Assembly: GCF_014204975.1 (NCBI RefSeq)
Contig: NZ_JACHMM010000001.1
Location: forward strand, 3,348,001 to 3,412,000
Length of the DNA: 64,000 nt
Origin: Jiangella mangrovi
GTDB lineage: Bacteria; Actinomycetota; Actinomycetes; Jiangellales; Jiangellaceae
Direction: 5' to 3'
Every line of letters begins with the position of its first letter. The first letter of the stretch is position 1. Shown here one piece after another: positions 24,502 to 33,115 of this stretch. The position numbers and the translations under genes were made by a program. Under the pieces are notes generated by a model that was not told the origin of the DNA, searched no databases, and worked only from the letters and a program-made list of their open reading frames with translations.

Positions 24502-25802
24502 CACCAGAGATCGGGATCTTCGGCGGGTCCGGGCTCTACACCCTCCTGGACGACGCCGAGACGGTGCCGGTGCGGACCGCGTGGGGGCCGCCGTCGGCAC
24601 CACTGACGGTGGCCGACGTCGACGGCGTCGGCGTCGCGTTCCTGCCCCGGCACGGACTCCGTCACGAGCTGCCGCCGCACCGGGTGAACTACCGGGCCAA
24701 CGTCGACGCCATGCGCCAGGTCGGCGTGCACACCCTGCTGGCGCCGTTCGCGGCCGGGTCGCTGCGCCCCGAGATCGGGCCCGGCGACCTGGTCGTCGTC
24801 GACCAGCTCGTCGATCGCACCTGGGGCCGCGCCGACACGTTCCACGACCGCTTCGACGACGGCCCGCGGCACGTCTCGCTCGCCGATCCCTACACTCCGC
24901 GGGTCCGGCGGGCGCTGCTGGAGGCCGGCCGGGCCACCGGCGCGACGGTGCACGACGGCGGCACCGTCGTCGTCATCAACGGGCCGCGGTTCTCCACCCG
25001 CGCGGAGTCGGCATGGCACCGCCAGGCCGGCTGGCACGTCGTCAACATGACCCAGTACCCCGAGGCGGCGCTCGCCCGCGAGGCCGGGCTGGACTTCGGC
25101 GGCCTCGCGCTCGTCACCGACTACGACACCGGCCTCGACGGCGACCCCGACGTCGCGCCGGTCGGCCAGGAAGAGGTCTTCGAGGTGTTCCGATCCCACA
25201 TCCAGCGGGTGCGCAGCCTGCTGTTCGCCGCCGTCGTCCTGCTGGCCGGGTGCGGTGCGGCGGAGGAGGACGAGCCGGAGGCGGCGCCGTCGTCCGCTGC
25301 CCCGCCGTCGGCGACGATGACGCCGTCGGCCGCACCGTCGTCGGCCGCACCGTCGTCGCCGTCTCCGTCGCCGGTGGCGACGGTCGTCGTGCCCGAGGAG
25401 CTGGACTTCACGGCTCCCACCGTCGGCGGCGGCACGTTCGAGGGGGCGAGCCTGGCGGGGCGGCCCGCCGTGCTGTGGTTCTGGGCGCCCTGGTGCCCGG
25501 TGTGCCGGCGCGAGGCGCCCCTCGTCGCCGACCTCGCGTCGCGGTACGAGGACCGGGTGACCTTCGTCGGCGTGGCCGGACTGTCCGGCGATCTCGCGGC
25601 CATCGAGGAGTTCGTCAGCGACGGCGGCGTCGAGGGCATCGTGCACCTCGACGACCGCGAGGGCGAGGTCTACAGCAGGTTCGAGGTGACACAGCAGTAC
25701 GACCTCGGGCTCGTGTCGGCCGACGGCACCGTCGAGGTGCTGCGCGGGCCGCTCGACGAGGACGAGATCGTGGCCGCGGTCGAGCGGCTGGCGGCGGGCT
25801 GA
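24498..25802 (+). CDS. mtnP: S-methyl-5'-thioadenosine phosphorylase fused in frame to a thioredoxin-like (TlpA-type) lipoprotein
   Basis: One uninterrupted 434-codon frame encodes two normally separate proteins. Residues 1 to about 245 are a complete purine-phosphorylase-type MTAP (IFGGSGLY, LPRHGLRHELPPHRVNYRAN, NMTQYPEAALARE, then the last helix EVFRSHIQRVRSLL). Residues about 250-290 are a Ser/Pro/Ala linker. Residues 300-434 are a thioredoxin/TlpA fold with the active site WAPWCPVC. The junction RSLLFAAVVLLAGCG is both the MTAP end and a lipoprotein signal with lipobox LLAGC. MTAP acts in the cytoplasm and the redoxin outside, so one fused chain is hard to place. An internal GTG at 25209 may give a separate lipoprotein, or a stop codon may have been lost recently. 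Confidence 0.85.
   Translation: MTPEIGIFGGSGLYTLLDDAETVPVRTAWGPPSAPLTVADVDGVGVAFLPRHGLRHELPPHRVNYRANVDAMRQVGVHTLLAPFAAGSLRPEIGPGDLVVVDQLVDRTWGRADTFHDRFDDGPRHVSLADPYTPRVRRALLEAGRATGATVHDGGTVVVINGPRFSTRAESAWHRQAGWHVVNMTQYPEAALAREAGLDFGGLALVTDYDTGLDGDPDVAPVGQEEVFEVFRSHIQRVRSLLFAAVVLLAGCGAAEEDEPEAAPSSAAPPSATMTPSAAPSSAAPSSPSPSPVATVVVPEELDFTAPTVGGGTFEGASLAGRPAVLWFWAPWCPVCRREAPLVADLASRYEDRVTFVGVAGLSGDLAAIEEFVSDGGVEGIVHLDDREGEVYSRFEVTQQYDLGLVSADGTVEVLRGPLDEDEIVAAVERLAAG
25209..25802 (+). other. Possible internal translation start for the thioredoxin-like lipoprotein
   Basis: GTG at 25209 begins an in-frame 197-residue protein with a compact lipoprotein signal (RSLLFAAVVLLAGC), a disordered linker, and the CPVC thioredoxin domain. 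This is what a stand-alone TlpA/ResA-like lipoprotein would look like, and it is the natural partner of the CcdA gene 2 bp downstream. The only purine-rich stretch upstream (GAGG near 25182) is too distant for an ideal ribosome binding site, so initiation would rely on coupling or be weak. Confidence 0.4.
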
Positions 25803-25804
25803 GC

Positions 25805-26665
25805 ATGGGCGGGGTGCCGGTGGAGTTCGCGCTGCTGCTGGGGTCGGTGGCGGCGCTGAACCCGTGCGGTTTCGCGCTGCTGCCGACCTACCTCACGTTG
25901 CTGGTGGCGCAGGGCGGGCCGCCGGGCGCTGCCGTCGCGCTGCGCCGGGCCGGGGTCATGACGGCGGCGATGACGGCCGGCTTCGTGGCCGTGTTCGGCG
26001 CGTTCGGCCTGGTCGTGGTCCCGGCGGCGGTGTCCGTCGAGCGACTCCTGCCCTGGGCCACCGTGGTCATCGGGGTCGCGCTGATCGGGCTCGGCGGCTG
26101 GCTGCTCGCGGGCCGCGAGCTGCCGGTCCGGGCGCCGCGCATCGCCGGGGCCGCGCCGGCGTCCTCGGTGTGGTCGATGGCCGGCTACGGCGTCGCCTAC
26201 GCCGTCGCCAGCCTCTCGTGCACCGTCGCGCCCTTCCTCGCGATGGCCACGTCGACCTTCCGCTCGTCGGGCGTGGCCGGCGGGCTGGCCGCCTTCGTCG
26301 CGTACGCCGTGGGGATGGGCCTCGTGGTCGGCGTCCTGGCCGTCGCCGTCGCGTTGGGCGGCGACTCGCTCGTGCGCCGGACCCGCGGGCTGCTGCCGTA
26401 CGTGTCGCGGGCGAGCGGGGCGCTGCTCGTCCTCGCCGGTGCGTACGTCGCCTACTACGGTTCCTACGAGCTGCGGGTGAACGGGGGCGGCGACCCGGGC
26501 GACCCCGTCATCGACGCCGCGCTGGCGGTGCAGGGGACCGTCAGCGGCTGGGTGCTCGACGCCGGGCCGGGCCGGCTCACGGTCGTCGCTGCCGCCGTCG
26601 TGGGCGCGGGACTCCTGTTGGCGGTGAGCCGGCGCCACCGGGCCCGCCACTCGACGGGTGTCTGA
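25805..26665 (+). CDS. ccdA: CcdA-type cytochrome c biogenesis / thiol-reductant membrane protein
   Basis: A 286-residue membrane protein with six to seven helices. The two redox cysteines of the DsbD/CcdA core are visible: NPCGFALLP in the first helix and SLSCTVAPFLA in the fourth. CcdA passes electrons from cytoplasmic thioredoxin across the membrane to extracytoplasmic redoxins. The preceding thioredoxin-like lipoprotein domain with CPVC is the obvious recipient. It starts 2 bp after the fused gene and closes the rightward operon. No cytochrome c maturation genes are nearby, so its role is more likely to keep the molybdoenzyme or another surface protein reduced. Confidence 0.87.
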   Translation: MGGVPVEFALLLGSVAALNPCGFALLPTYLTLLVAQGGPPGAAVALRRAGVMTAAMTAGFVAVFGAFGLVVVPAAVSVERLLPWATVVIGVALIGLGGWLLAGRELPVRAPRIAGAAPASSVWSMAGYGVAYAVASLSCTVAPFLAMATSTFRSSGVAGGLAAFVAYAVGMGLVVGVLAVAVALGGDSLVRRTRGLLPYVSRASGALLVLAGAYVAYYGSYELRVNGGGDPGDPVIDAALAVQGTVSGWVLDAGPGRLTVVAAAVVGAGLLLAVSRRHRARHSTGV

Positions 26666-26774
26666 CGCTCCGGTCCCGCCTCCCGACACTTGCGCGGTGA
26701 CGCATGCGGTCGCCGTTGCCTACCGTGGCGCTCTGCAGTCCGGAACTGCACTGGGGCAGTCGAGAGGAGTAGCG

Positions 26775-28679
26775 ATGTGGGTCACGGGCCGGAGACCGTC
26801 GCGTCGATCGGTGGGGCTCGGGGTGCTGACGGCGCTCGCGCTGCTCGCCCCGACGGCGACGGTGCAGGCGACCGCGCAGCCGGAGGAGCCCGACCGGATC
26901 GTGGTCGAGGACGGGGTGACCCAGCCGGTGTTTTCCTACGACGACGCCGTTCGTGAGGTGGTCCGCGTCCAGTCGCCGGTGAGCAGCCAGGACAGCGGCG
27001 AGCCGGACATGATCTACGTCGACATCATCCGCCCGGCCGCCTCCGACGGTGACCTGAAGGTGCCGACGATCATCCACACCAGCCCGTACTTCGCGGGCTG
27101 GAACGACTTCAGCAACAACCGGCACGGCGAGATCAAGCCGCCGCCCGGGGCGCCGCTCGACTTCTTCCCGCGCTATTACGACAACTACTTCGTGCCACGT
27201 GGCTACGCCGTCGCGCTGGTCGACCTGACCGGCAGCCGCGCCTCGACGGGGTGTGCCGACGTCGGCGGCCCGGCGGAGACCGAGGGCCTCGCGGCCGTCG
27301 TCGAGTGGCTGGCCGGCCAAGGTCACGCCGTCGACCTGGACGGCGACGCGGTCAGCGCCGACTGGTCGAACAGCAAGGCCGGCATGATCGGGAAGTCGTG
27401 GGACGGCACGGTGCCCAACGCCGTCGCCTCCCGCGGCACCGAAGGGCTGGCCACGATCGTGCCGCTGGTCGCGCTGAGCGACTGGCACACCGACTTCTGG
27501 GCCAACGGCGCGCGCCACGGCGGCACGCCGACGCTGTGGCACGACCGGCACAGCGACAACCCCGCGATGGCCCAGGAGTGCGACACCGTCCGGGCCGAGC
27601 TGGCCGCGGAGGAGGTCGATCCGGACCCGAGCACCGACTTCTGGCAGACGCGCAACTTCGTCAAGGACGCCGCCGATGTCGAGGCCAGCGTCTTCGTCGT
27701 CAGCGCGATGAACGACTACACCGTGCCGCCGGTCAACTTCGGTCGCTGGTGGGAGGCTCTCGAGGCGAACGACGTGCCGCGCAAGATGTGGCTGTCGCAG
27801 ACCGCCCACGAGGAGCCGTTCGACTTCCGGCGGACGGAGTGGGTCAGCACCCTGCACCGCTGGATGGACCACTGGCTGCAGGGGATCGACAACGGGATCA
27901 TGGACGAGCCCATGGTCGACATCCAGCGCGGCCCCGGCGAGTGGACCACCCACGACGACTGGCCGGTCGGCTCGTCCGCGCCGCTGTGGTTCGGCAACCC
28001 GCGCGACGCCGGCGACCCGCCGCAGGGGACGCTGCAGCCGGACCCGCGCAACTCCGTCCGCGACCGCACCGCCACCTTCACCGAGACCCGACGCAGCGTC
28101 ACCCAGATGGCGGCCGCCCCGACCACCGCCGACCCCCGCCGCCTGGTCTACCAGAGCCCCGTGCTGTCCGAGCCGGTGCGGATCAGCGGCGAGGCGTCGG
28201 TGACCGTCGACGCGACCTTCGCCGGACCCAACGCGACGCTCACCGTGCTCCTGGTCGACTACGGCGAGGCCGAACGACTGCAGCACACCAACGACGGCGG
28301 GCTCATCAACCTGACGACGCAGACCTGCTTCGGCGCGGGCAACGCCGCCGACACCGGCTGCTACGCCGACGTCGGCCCGCGCACCCACGTCGCCCCGTAC
28401 GAGGTGGTGTCGCGCGGCTGGTCCTACCCGGCCTTCCAGGCCGGCGTCGACGCGCTCGAACCCGGCACGAGCTACCGGCTGCGGTTCGACCTGCAGCACC
28501 ACGACTACGTGTTCGAGGCGGGCCACCGCATCGGCGTCGTGATCGCCGGCCCGGAGACCGGCCTGGTGTCCAACCGGCACCCGAGCACCGGCAACCCGAT
28601 CGAGATCGACCTCCTGGGCAGCCGCATCGAACTCCCCGTCGTGGGCGGGCCGTCCGCGCTGCGGGCCGCTCTCGACTAG
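26775..28679 (+). CDS. Secreted CocE/NonD-type (X-Pro dipeptidyl-peptidase S15) hydrolase
   Basis: A 634-residue serine hydrolase with an N-terminal signal peptide (Arg-rich start, hydrophobic LGVLTALALLAP, cleavage near ATVQATA). The alpha/beta hydrolase core follows. The nucleophile is in GKSWDGTVPN, the acid is in NDYTVPP and the His is in QTAHEEPF. The C-terminal third is the beta-sandwich typical of cocaine esterase and Xaa-Pro dipeptidyl peptidases. It acts outside the cell on esters or proline-containing peptides. The ATG at 26775 has GAGAGGAG in front; 109 bp separate it from ccdA, so it probably has its own promoter. It ends just before a perfect terminator hairpin. Confidence 0.88.
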   Translation: MWVTGRRPSRRSVGLGVLTALALLAPTATVQATAQPEEPDRIVVEDGVTQPVFSYDDAVREVVRVQSPVSSQDSGEPDMIYVDIIRPAASDGDLKVPTIIHTSPYFAGWNDFSNNRHGEIKPPPGAPLDFFPRYYDNYFVPRGYAVALVDLTGSRASTGCADVGGPAETEGLAAVVEWLAGQGHAVDLDGDAVSADWSNSKAGMIGKSWDGTVPNAVASRGTEGLATIVPLVALSDWHTDFWANGARHGGTPTLWHDRHSDNPAMAQECDTVRAELAAEEVDPDPSTDFWQTRNFVKDAADVEASVFVVSAMNDYTVPPVNFGRWWEALEANDVPRKMWLSQTAHEEPFDFRRTEWVSTLHRWMDHWLQGIDNGIMDEPMVDIQRGPGEWTTHDDWPVGSSAPLWFGNPRDAGDPPQGTLQPDPRNSVRDRTATFTETRRSVTQMAAAPTTADPRRLVYQSPVLSEPVRISGEASVTVDATFAGPNATLTVLLVDYGEAERLQHTNDGGLINLTTQTCFGAGNAADTGCYADVGPRTHVAPYEVVSRGWSYPAFQAGVDALEPGTSYRLRFDLQHHDYVFEAGHRIGVVIAGPETGLVSNRHPSTGNPIEIDLLGSRIELPVVGGPSALRAALD

Positions 28680-28712
28680 CAACGGCCGAAGCGGCCGGAC
28701 CCATGTGACGAC

Positions 28713-28762
28713 GATGGGGGTGCGTTTGGTGGTGCTATGGCACCACCAAACGCACCCCCATC
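28713..28762. terminator. Perfect 23-bp stem hairpin, bidirectional terminator
   Basis: A perfect inverted repeat has arms at 28713-28735 (GATGGGGGTGCGTTTGGTGG...) and 28740-28762 with a 4-base loop TATG. It lies between the convergent S15 hydrolase and pspA genes. There is no T-tract, as is common for high-GC actinomycete terminators. Its perfection and symmetry suit termination in both directions. Confidence 0.8.
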
Positions 28763-28784
28763 GGGATGAGTGACCGCCCAGGCG

Positions 28785-29522
28785 TCAGCTGCCGATGGCC
28801 GGCGCCTGGCCGGCGCCCTTGAGCTCGGCCAGCCGGGCCTCGATCTCGATGTTGGCCGAGGCGTCCTCGAGTTCCTCGAACTGCATGTCGATGGACGAGG
28901 CGGCGAGTTCGGCGGCGCCGGCGACCTTGGCCTCCTCGCGCCGCACCTTCTCCTCGAAGCGGGAGACCTCGCTCGTCGGGTCGAAAATGTCGATGGACTG
29001 CACCGCGTCCTGGACCTGGGCCTGCGCCTGGGCGCTCTTGGCCCGCGCCACCAGCTCGTCGCGCTTGTTCTTGAGGTCGGCGAGCTTGTCCTTCATGCCG
29101 GCCAGGCCGGCCTTGAGCTTCTCGACCACCTCGCGCTGCGACGTGATCATGGGCTCGGCCGTCCTGGCCTCGCTCTCGAAGCTCATCTGCTTGCCGATGG
29201 CGACCTTGGCGAGGTTGTCGAACTTGTCGGCGTCGACGGTGTTGCCGGTCGTCCGGAGCTGGTCGGCCCGCTGCGAGGCGGCGAGTGCCTTGTTGCCCCA
29301 GTCGGCGGCCGCCCGGACGTCCTCGGCGTGGTCCTGCTCGGCCAGCCGCAGGTTGCCGATGGTCTGCGCGACGGCCTGCTCGGCCTCGGCGATGTTGTCG
29401 GTGTAGTCCCGGACCATCTGGTCGAGCATCGTCTCAGGGTCTTCGGCGCGGTCGAGCAGCGAGTTGATGTTGGCCTTCGCCAGCTGCGAGATGCGTCCGA
29501 GGATCGATTGCTTCTCAGCCAT
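28785..29522 (-). CDS. pspA: PspA/IM30 (Vipp1) family membrane-stress protein
   Basis: A 245-residue, almost entirely helical coiled-coil protein. The N-terminal amphipathic segment SILGRISQLAKANINSLLDRAEDP binds membranes, and MLDQMVRDYTDNIAEAEQAVA begins the long coiled coil that assembles into ESCRT-III-like rods. Family members stabilise damaged membranes. There is no PspF-type regulator here, as expected in actinomycetes. It lies 69 bp downstream of the TPM-domain gene on the same strand and is probably co-transcribed, an association seen in many actinobacteria. It converges with the S15 hydrolase at the hairpin 28713-28762. Confidence 0.95.
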   Translation of the reverse strand: MAEKQSILGRISQLAKANINSLLDRAEDPETMLDQMVRDYTDNIAEAEQAVAQTIGNLRLAEQDHAEDVRAAADWGNKALAASQRADQLRTTGNTVDADKFDNLAKVAIGKQMSFESEARTAEPMITSQREVVEKLKAGLAGMKDKLADLKNKRDELVARAKSAQAQAQVQDAVQSIDIFDPTSEVSRFEEKVRREEAKVAGAAELAASSIDMQFEELEDASANIEIEARLAELKGAGQAPAIGS

Positions 29523-29591
29523 GGGTATCGCCCTTCGCTCCTGGCCCCCCGTGGAGCCGCGAATCGGATTGTCGTGGTGGATCGTGCAGGG

Positions 29592-31637
29592 TCAGAAGCG
29601 CCCACCGCCTCCCCGGCGGCCACGGGTGCCGCCCCCGCCGAAACTGCCCGGCGACCGGCCGCCGCCACCGCGGGACCCGCCGCCGCCGAAGCCGCCGCCC
29701 GAGCGGCCACCCCCGCCGAAGCTGCCACCGCCGCCGAAACCGCCACCACCGCCGCCGAACATCCCGCCGCCGCGGCCCATCTGGTTGATGAGGATGCCGC
29801 CGAGGATCATCGAGGTGAGGTCGCCGCCCCCGCCGCCGCGTGCGGCGTTCTGCTGGCGCTCCCACTCCTGGACGTCCCGCTCGGCCAGCTGCTGGGCCTG
29901 CCGCGACAGCTCGTCGGCGCGGCGGACGGCGTCGAGGGCGGCAGCGGGGTCCGACGGCGCGAGCGACTGGCTCTGCGCGAGGTGCCGCGCCGCCTCGGAG
30001 AGGCGGGTCCGGGCCTCGGTGCCGACGGCGCCGCGCCGCGTCTCGATGAAGTCGTTGACGGCGCTGACCTGCGACGTCACACGGCCGAGGGTCTCCTGCA
30101 GGGCGATCCGGGCGCGCTCGGCCTCTTCGGCGGCCGCCCGCACCGGGGCGAGCAGGTCGTCCAGCGCGGTCTCGGCCTCGGCCAGCTGCCGCAGTGCGGC
30201 CAGCGGGTCGCCCTGCCCGCCGGCGGTGCCGCGTCCCGCGGTCACCGCCTGCTGCGCCGTCGCGCTCGCGGCGGTGATGGCGGGGTCCGACGGCGCCAGC
30301 CGGGCGGCGTCGGCGATGTCGAGCGACACCGACTCGATGGCCGTGCCGATGCGCTGGCCGGCGGTCTCGAGCTCGTCCTTGGCCCCGGCGACGGCGTCGA
30401 GCAGCTTGGCCGCCTGGCCGACGGCGTCCTCGGCCGCCCGGGCCTGGACGACGGCGGCGGACCGGTCGTCGCCCTGCAGTGAGGCCTGACCGGCCGCGAC
30501 CGCCTCGCGGGCCGCCGTCAGCAACCGGGCGGCCTGGTCAGGGTTGCCGCTCACCGACGCCAGAGCGGCCGGCGGGTAGGACAGCGCGAGCTGCTCGAGC
30601 TGGGTGCGCGCCGTCGCGACCCGCTGCTCGACCTCGGCGGCGCGCTGGGCGGTCTCGTCGAGCACCTCGGGGACGCGGGCGTGCAGGTCGCGCAGCTCGT
30701 CGAACGCCGCCGCCTGAGCGTCGAGGGCGTCGCTGACCTCGCCGCAGGTCACGATGATCTGCCGGGTCATGGCCCGGGCCTGCTGCTCGGTCTCGGGCTC
30801 GGAGTCGTCGAGGCGCTGGCGCAGCGTGAACGCCTGGGCGACCTGCTGCTTCGCCTGTTCCAGCAGCGCGCTGAACTCCGTCGTCGCCTCGGTGCCGAAC
30901 TGCGCCTGGGCGAACCCGAGCTCCTGCTCGGAGGTCTTGAGCGCGTCGTCGATCTCGACCAGCGCGGCACTGGCCCGCTTGTCGAGATCGTCGAGCGACA
31001 GCCCGGCCAGCTCGTCGAGCGGCTGCCCGTCCGGCCCGACGGCGACACCGCCCTGCCGACGACGGCGCAGCACCCACCAGCCCGCGGCTCCCGCGCCGAC
31101 CACCGCGATGCCGCCGACCACCCACGGGGTGGCCGAGCCGCCGCCGGAGCCGGTGGCGGCCTCGCGGTACCCGTCGGCGCCGGCGATGGCGGCGCCGGCC
31201 CAGTCCTCGTCGCTCAGCTCCGGGCGGATGTCGTTCTGCCGGACGTCGTCGAGCTGCTCGTCGGTCAGGTTCAGCCCGTCGTCGACGGAGATCGCGAAGG
31301 ACCGGTCCCGCAGAGCGACGGCGAGCAGGATGTCGTCGGTGCCGAGCCCGGAGATCGACGCCGTCTCGTTCGCCCAGTCCTGGCCGTCGACGCCGTCGAA
31401 GCTGTCGACGTAGACGACGAACATCTGCAGGCCGGACTCGTCGGTCAGCCGGTCGAAGGAGTCTTGGATGCGGGACTCGTCGGCGCCGGACAGGGCACCG
31501 GCCCGGTCCGTGATCATTCCCGGAACGTTGAAGGGCGGCTCGGCCTGGGCCGGTGCCGCGGCGAGGAGTGCGGTGAACGCGACCACGAAGAGCGTTACGC
31601 CCCCACCCCGCCAACGCGTGGCATTCACGACTGTCAT
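29592..31637 (-). CDS. TPM-domain membrane protein with coiled coil and glycine-rich tail
   Basis: A 681-residue protein. The signal peptide (TLFVVAFTALLAAAPAQA) is followed by an extracytoplasmic TPM domain (about 35-150, VPGMITDRAGALSGADESRIQ ... ILLAVALRDRSFAISVDDGL). One membrane helix (VVGGIAVVGAGAAGWWVL) and a long cytoplasmic coiled coil (about 210-600) come next. The tail of about 60 residues is almost only Gly with Arg, Ser and Phe and ends GGGGRF. TPM domains are linked to membrane-protein repair and phosphatase activity. Together with PspA downstream this forms an envelope-stress module. The ATG at 31637 is chosen because the signal peptide follows. Confidence 0.9.
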   Translation of the reverse strand: MTVVNATRWRGGGVTLFVVAFTALLAAAPAQAEPPFNVPGMITDRAGALSGADESRIQDSFDRLTDESGLQMFVVYVDSFDGVDGQDWANETASISGLGTDDILLAVALRDRSFAISVDDGLNLTDEQLDDVRQNDIRPELSDEDWAGAAIAGADGYREAATGSGGGSATPWVVGGIAVVGAGAAGWWVLRRRRQGGVAVGPDGQPLDELAGLSLDDLDKRASAALVEIDDALKTSEQELGFAQAQFGTEATTEFSALLEQAKQQVAQAFTLRQRLDDSEPETEQQARAMTRQIIVTCGEVSDALDAQAAAFDELRDLHARVPEVLDETAQRAAEVEQRVATARTQLEQLALSYPPAALASVSGNPDQAARLLTAAREAVAAGQASLQGDDRSAAVVQARAAEDAVGQAAKLLDAVAGAKDELETAGQRIGTAIESVSLDIADAARLAPSDPAITAASATAQQAVTAGRGTAGGQGDPLAALRQLAEAETALDDLLAPVRAAAEEAERARIALQETLGRVTSQVSAVNDFIETRRGAVGTEARTRLSEAARHLAQSQSLAPSDPAAALDAVRRADELSRQAQQLAERDVQEWERQQNAARGGGGGDLTSMILGGILINQMGRGGGMFGGGGGGFGGGGSFGGGGRSGGGFGGGGSRGGGGRSPGSFGGGGTRGRRGGGGRF

Positions 31638-31669
31638 CCTGCCTGGTGGGTGGGGGTTGCACAATCGAA

Positions 31670-33115
31670 TCAGGCGGATTGGAACCGCACCCGCCGGGCG
31701 GCGGCCGTCGCGGACAGGACGGCGACGGCGACAGCGGCGGCCGCGAGGGCCGGGACCAGCCAGAGGCCGCCGTCGGGCACCAGGCCTTCACCGCGGGCCC
31801 ACGAGAACGGCACGACGGTGGTCGCCGCGGCCGCGATGCCCAGCCCGGCGCCCAGGACGCCGGTCACCAGCCCCTCGACGACGACGGACCGGCGTACGGT
31901 GCTCGGCGCCGCCCCGACCAGCCACAACCGCCGCAGCTCGGCCCGGCGGTCGGCCACCACGGCCACCCACGCGTTGATGACCATGATCGCGGCGAACAGC
32001 GAGATCATCACGACGACCACGACGTTGAGCAGGTTCGTCACCCGGTCCGCCCCGCCGGCCGCGGCCATGGACCGCACGTCGACGTCGACCAGCATGAGGG
32101 TCCCGATCGAGCTGCCGGCCAGCACGATCACCGGTGCCAGCGTGGCGCTCAGGAGGTGCGAGCGGCGTGCCGCGTTCGACAGCGCGAGCTCGCTGGCGGC
32201 GCCGCGGCCGAAGCGCCGGTGCAGCACGACGGCGAAGCGCTGCAGCAGCCGCGGCGCCACCACCGCCAGCCCGATGCTGACCAGCAGGCAGGCGTTGCCG
32301 GCGGTCATCATGGCGTCGTACGGCTCGTCGGAGCGGCCGGTGACGGTCATCGTCACGACGCCGAACCCGACGCCGTACAGCACGAGGGCCGCGGCGACCA
32401 GCCGCCGCCAGCGCGGCAGCGGGGTCGCGAGCGCCTGAGCGGCCCGCGCCTCGCGCACCGGGGCCCGGCTGGCCCGGGCGACGGCGACCGCGGCGGCCAG
32501 GCGGGCCACGAGAACGATCGCGACGACGGTCGCGAGCAGGGCGAGCCCGCCGCCGCGGAAGCGCACATCGCCGCTGACCAGTCCGCCGGAGCGGAGCGCG
32601 TCGAGCAGCGCGCGGGCGCCGAACCAGGCTGGGACGGCGCCCAGCGCGGCGGCCACCGCCGCCATGACCAGCGTCTCGCCGCGCACCAGCGCCCGCACCT
32701 GGCTCCCTGCCGCGCCGATGGTGCGCAGCAGCACGACCTCCTCGGTGCGCTGCCGCACGGTGATCCCCACGGCCGACGCCAGCGAGAACAGCACGATCAC
32801 CAGGCCCCAGCCGCCGACCACGCCGCCCATGATGAGCAGTGCCAGCCGGTCCTCGCCGCCGCTGTGCAGCGCGGTCTCGATCATCGCGGCGAACGGGCCG
32901 ACGACGGCGGTGCTCAGGAACACCGTCAGCGCGCCGGCCAGGAACGCCGTTGGCCGGTGCCGCAGCGACGGCCGCGCCAGCCAGCCCACCCGGCCCAGGC
33001 GGCCGTCGTCGGGTACCCGCGACCTCTTCCCGGCACCGGGGGCCGACGGCGTCAGCCCGACGGCCGCGTTGCGGGCCCGCTTGCTGGGACGTTCCGCCGT
33101 CCTCGCCGCGCTCAT
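31670..33115 (-). CDS. FtsX-like ABC transporter permease
   Basis: A 481-residue MacB/FtsX-type permease. An N-terminal cytoplasmic tail is followed by a helix (FLAGALTVFLSTAVVGPF) and a three-helix FtsX core containing RTEEVVLLRTIGAAGSQVRA, the coupling motif. After a centre segment comes a second helical set with RRAELRRLWLVGAAPSTVR, a duplicate of the coupling motif. Two FtsX cores in one chain suit a lipoprotein or antimicrobial-peptide export/resistance transporter. The start overlaps the ATPase gene by 4 bp. The two-component system encoded divergently at 34542-36388 probably regulates it. Confidence 0.88.
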   Translation of the reverse strand: MSAARTAERPSKRARNAAVGLTPSAPGAGKRSRVPDDGRLGRVGWLARPSLRHRPTAFLAGALTVFLSTAVVGPFAAMIETALHSGGEDRLALLIMGGVVGGWGLVIVLFSLASAVGITVRQRTEEVVLLRTIGAAGSQVRALVRGETLVMAAVAAALGAVPAWFGARALLDALRSGGLVSGDVRFRGGGLALLATVVAIVLVARLAAAVAVARASRAPVREARAAQALATPLPRWRRLVAAALVLYGVGFGVVTMTVTGRSDEPYDAMMTAGNACLLVSIGLAVVAPRLLQRFAVVLHRRFGRGAASELALSNAARRSHLLSATLAPVIVLAGSSIGTLMLVDVDVRSMAAAGGADRVTNLLNVVVVVMISLFAAIMVINAWVAVVADRRAELRRLWLVGAAPSTVRRSVVVEGLVTGVLGAGLGIAAAATTVVPFSWARGEGLVPDGGLWLVPALAAAAVAVAVLSATAAARRVRFQSA

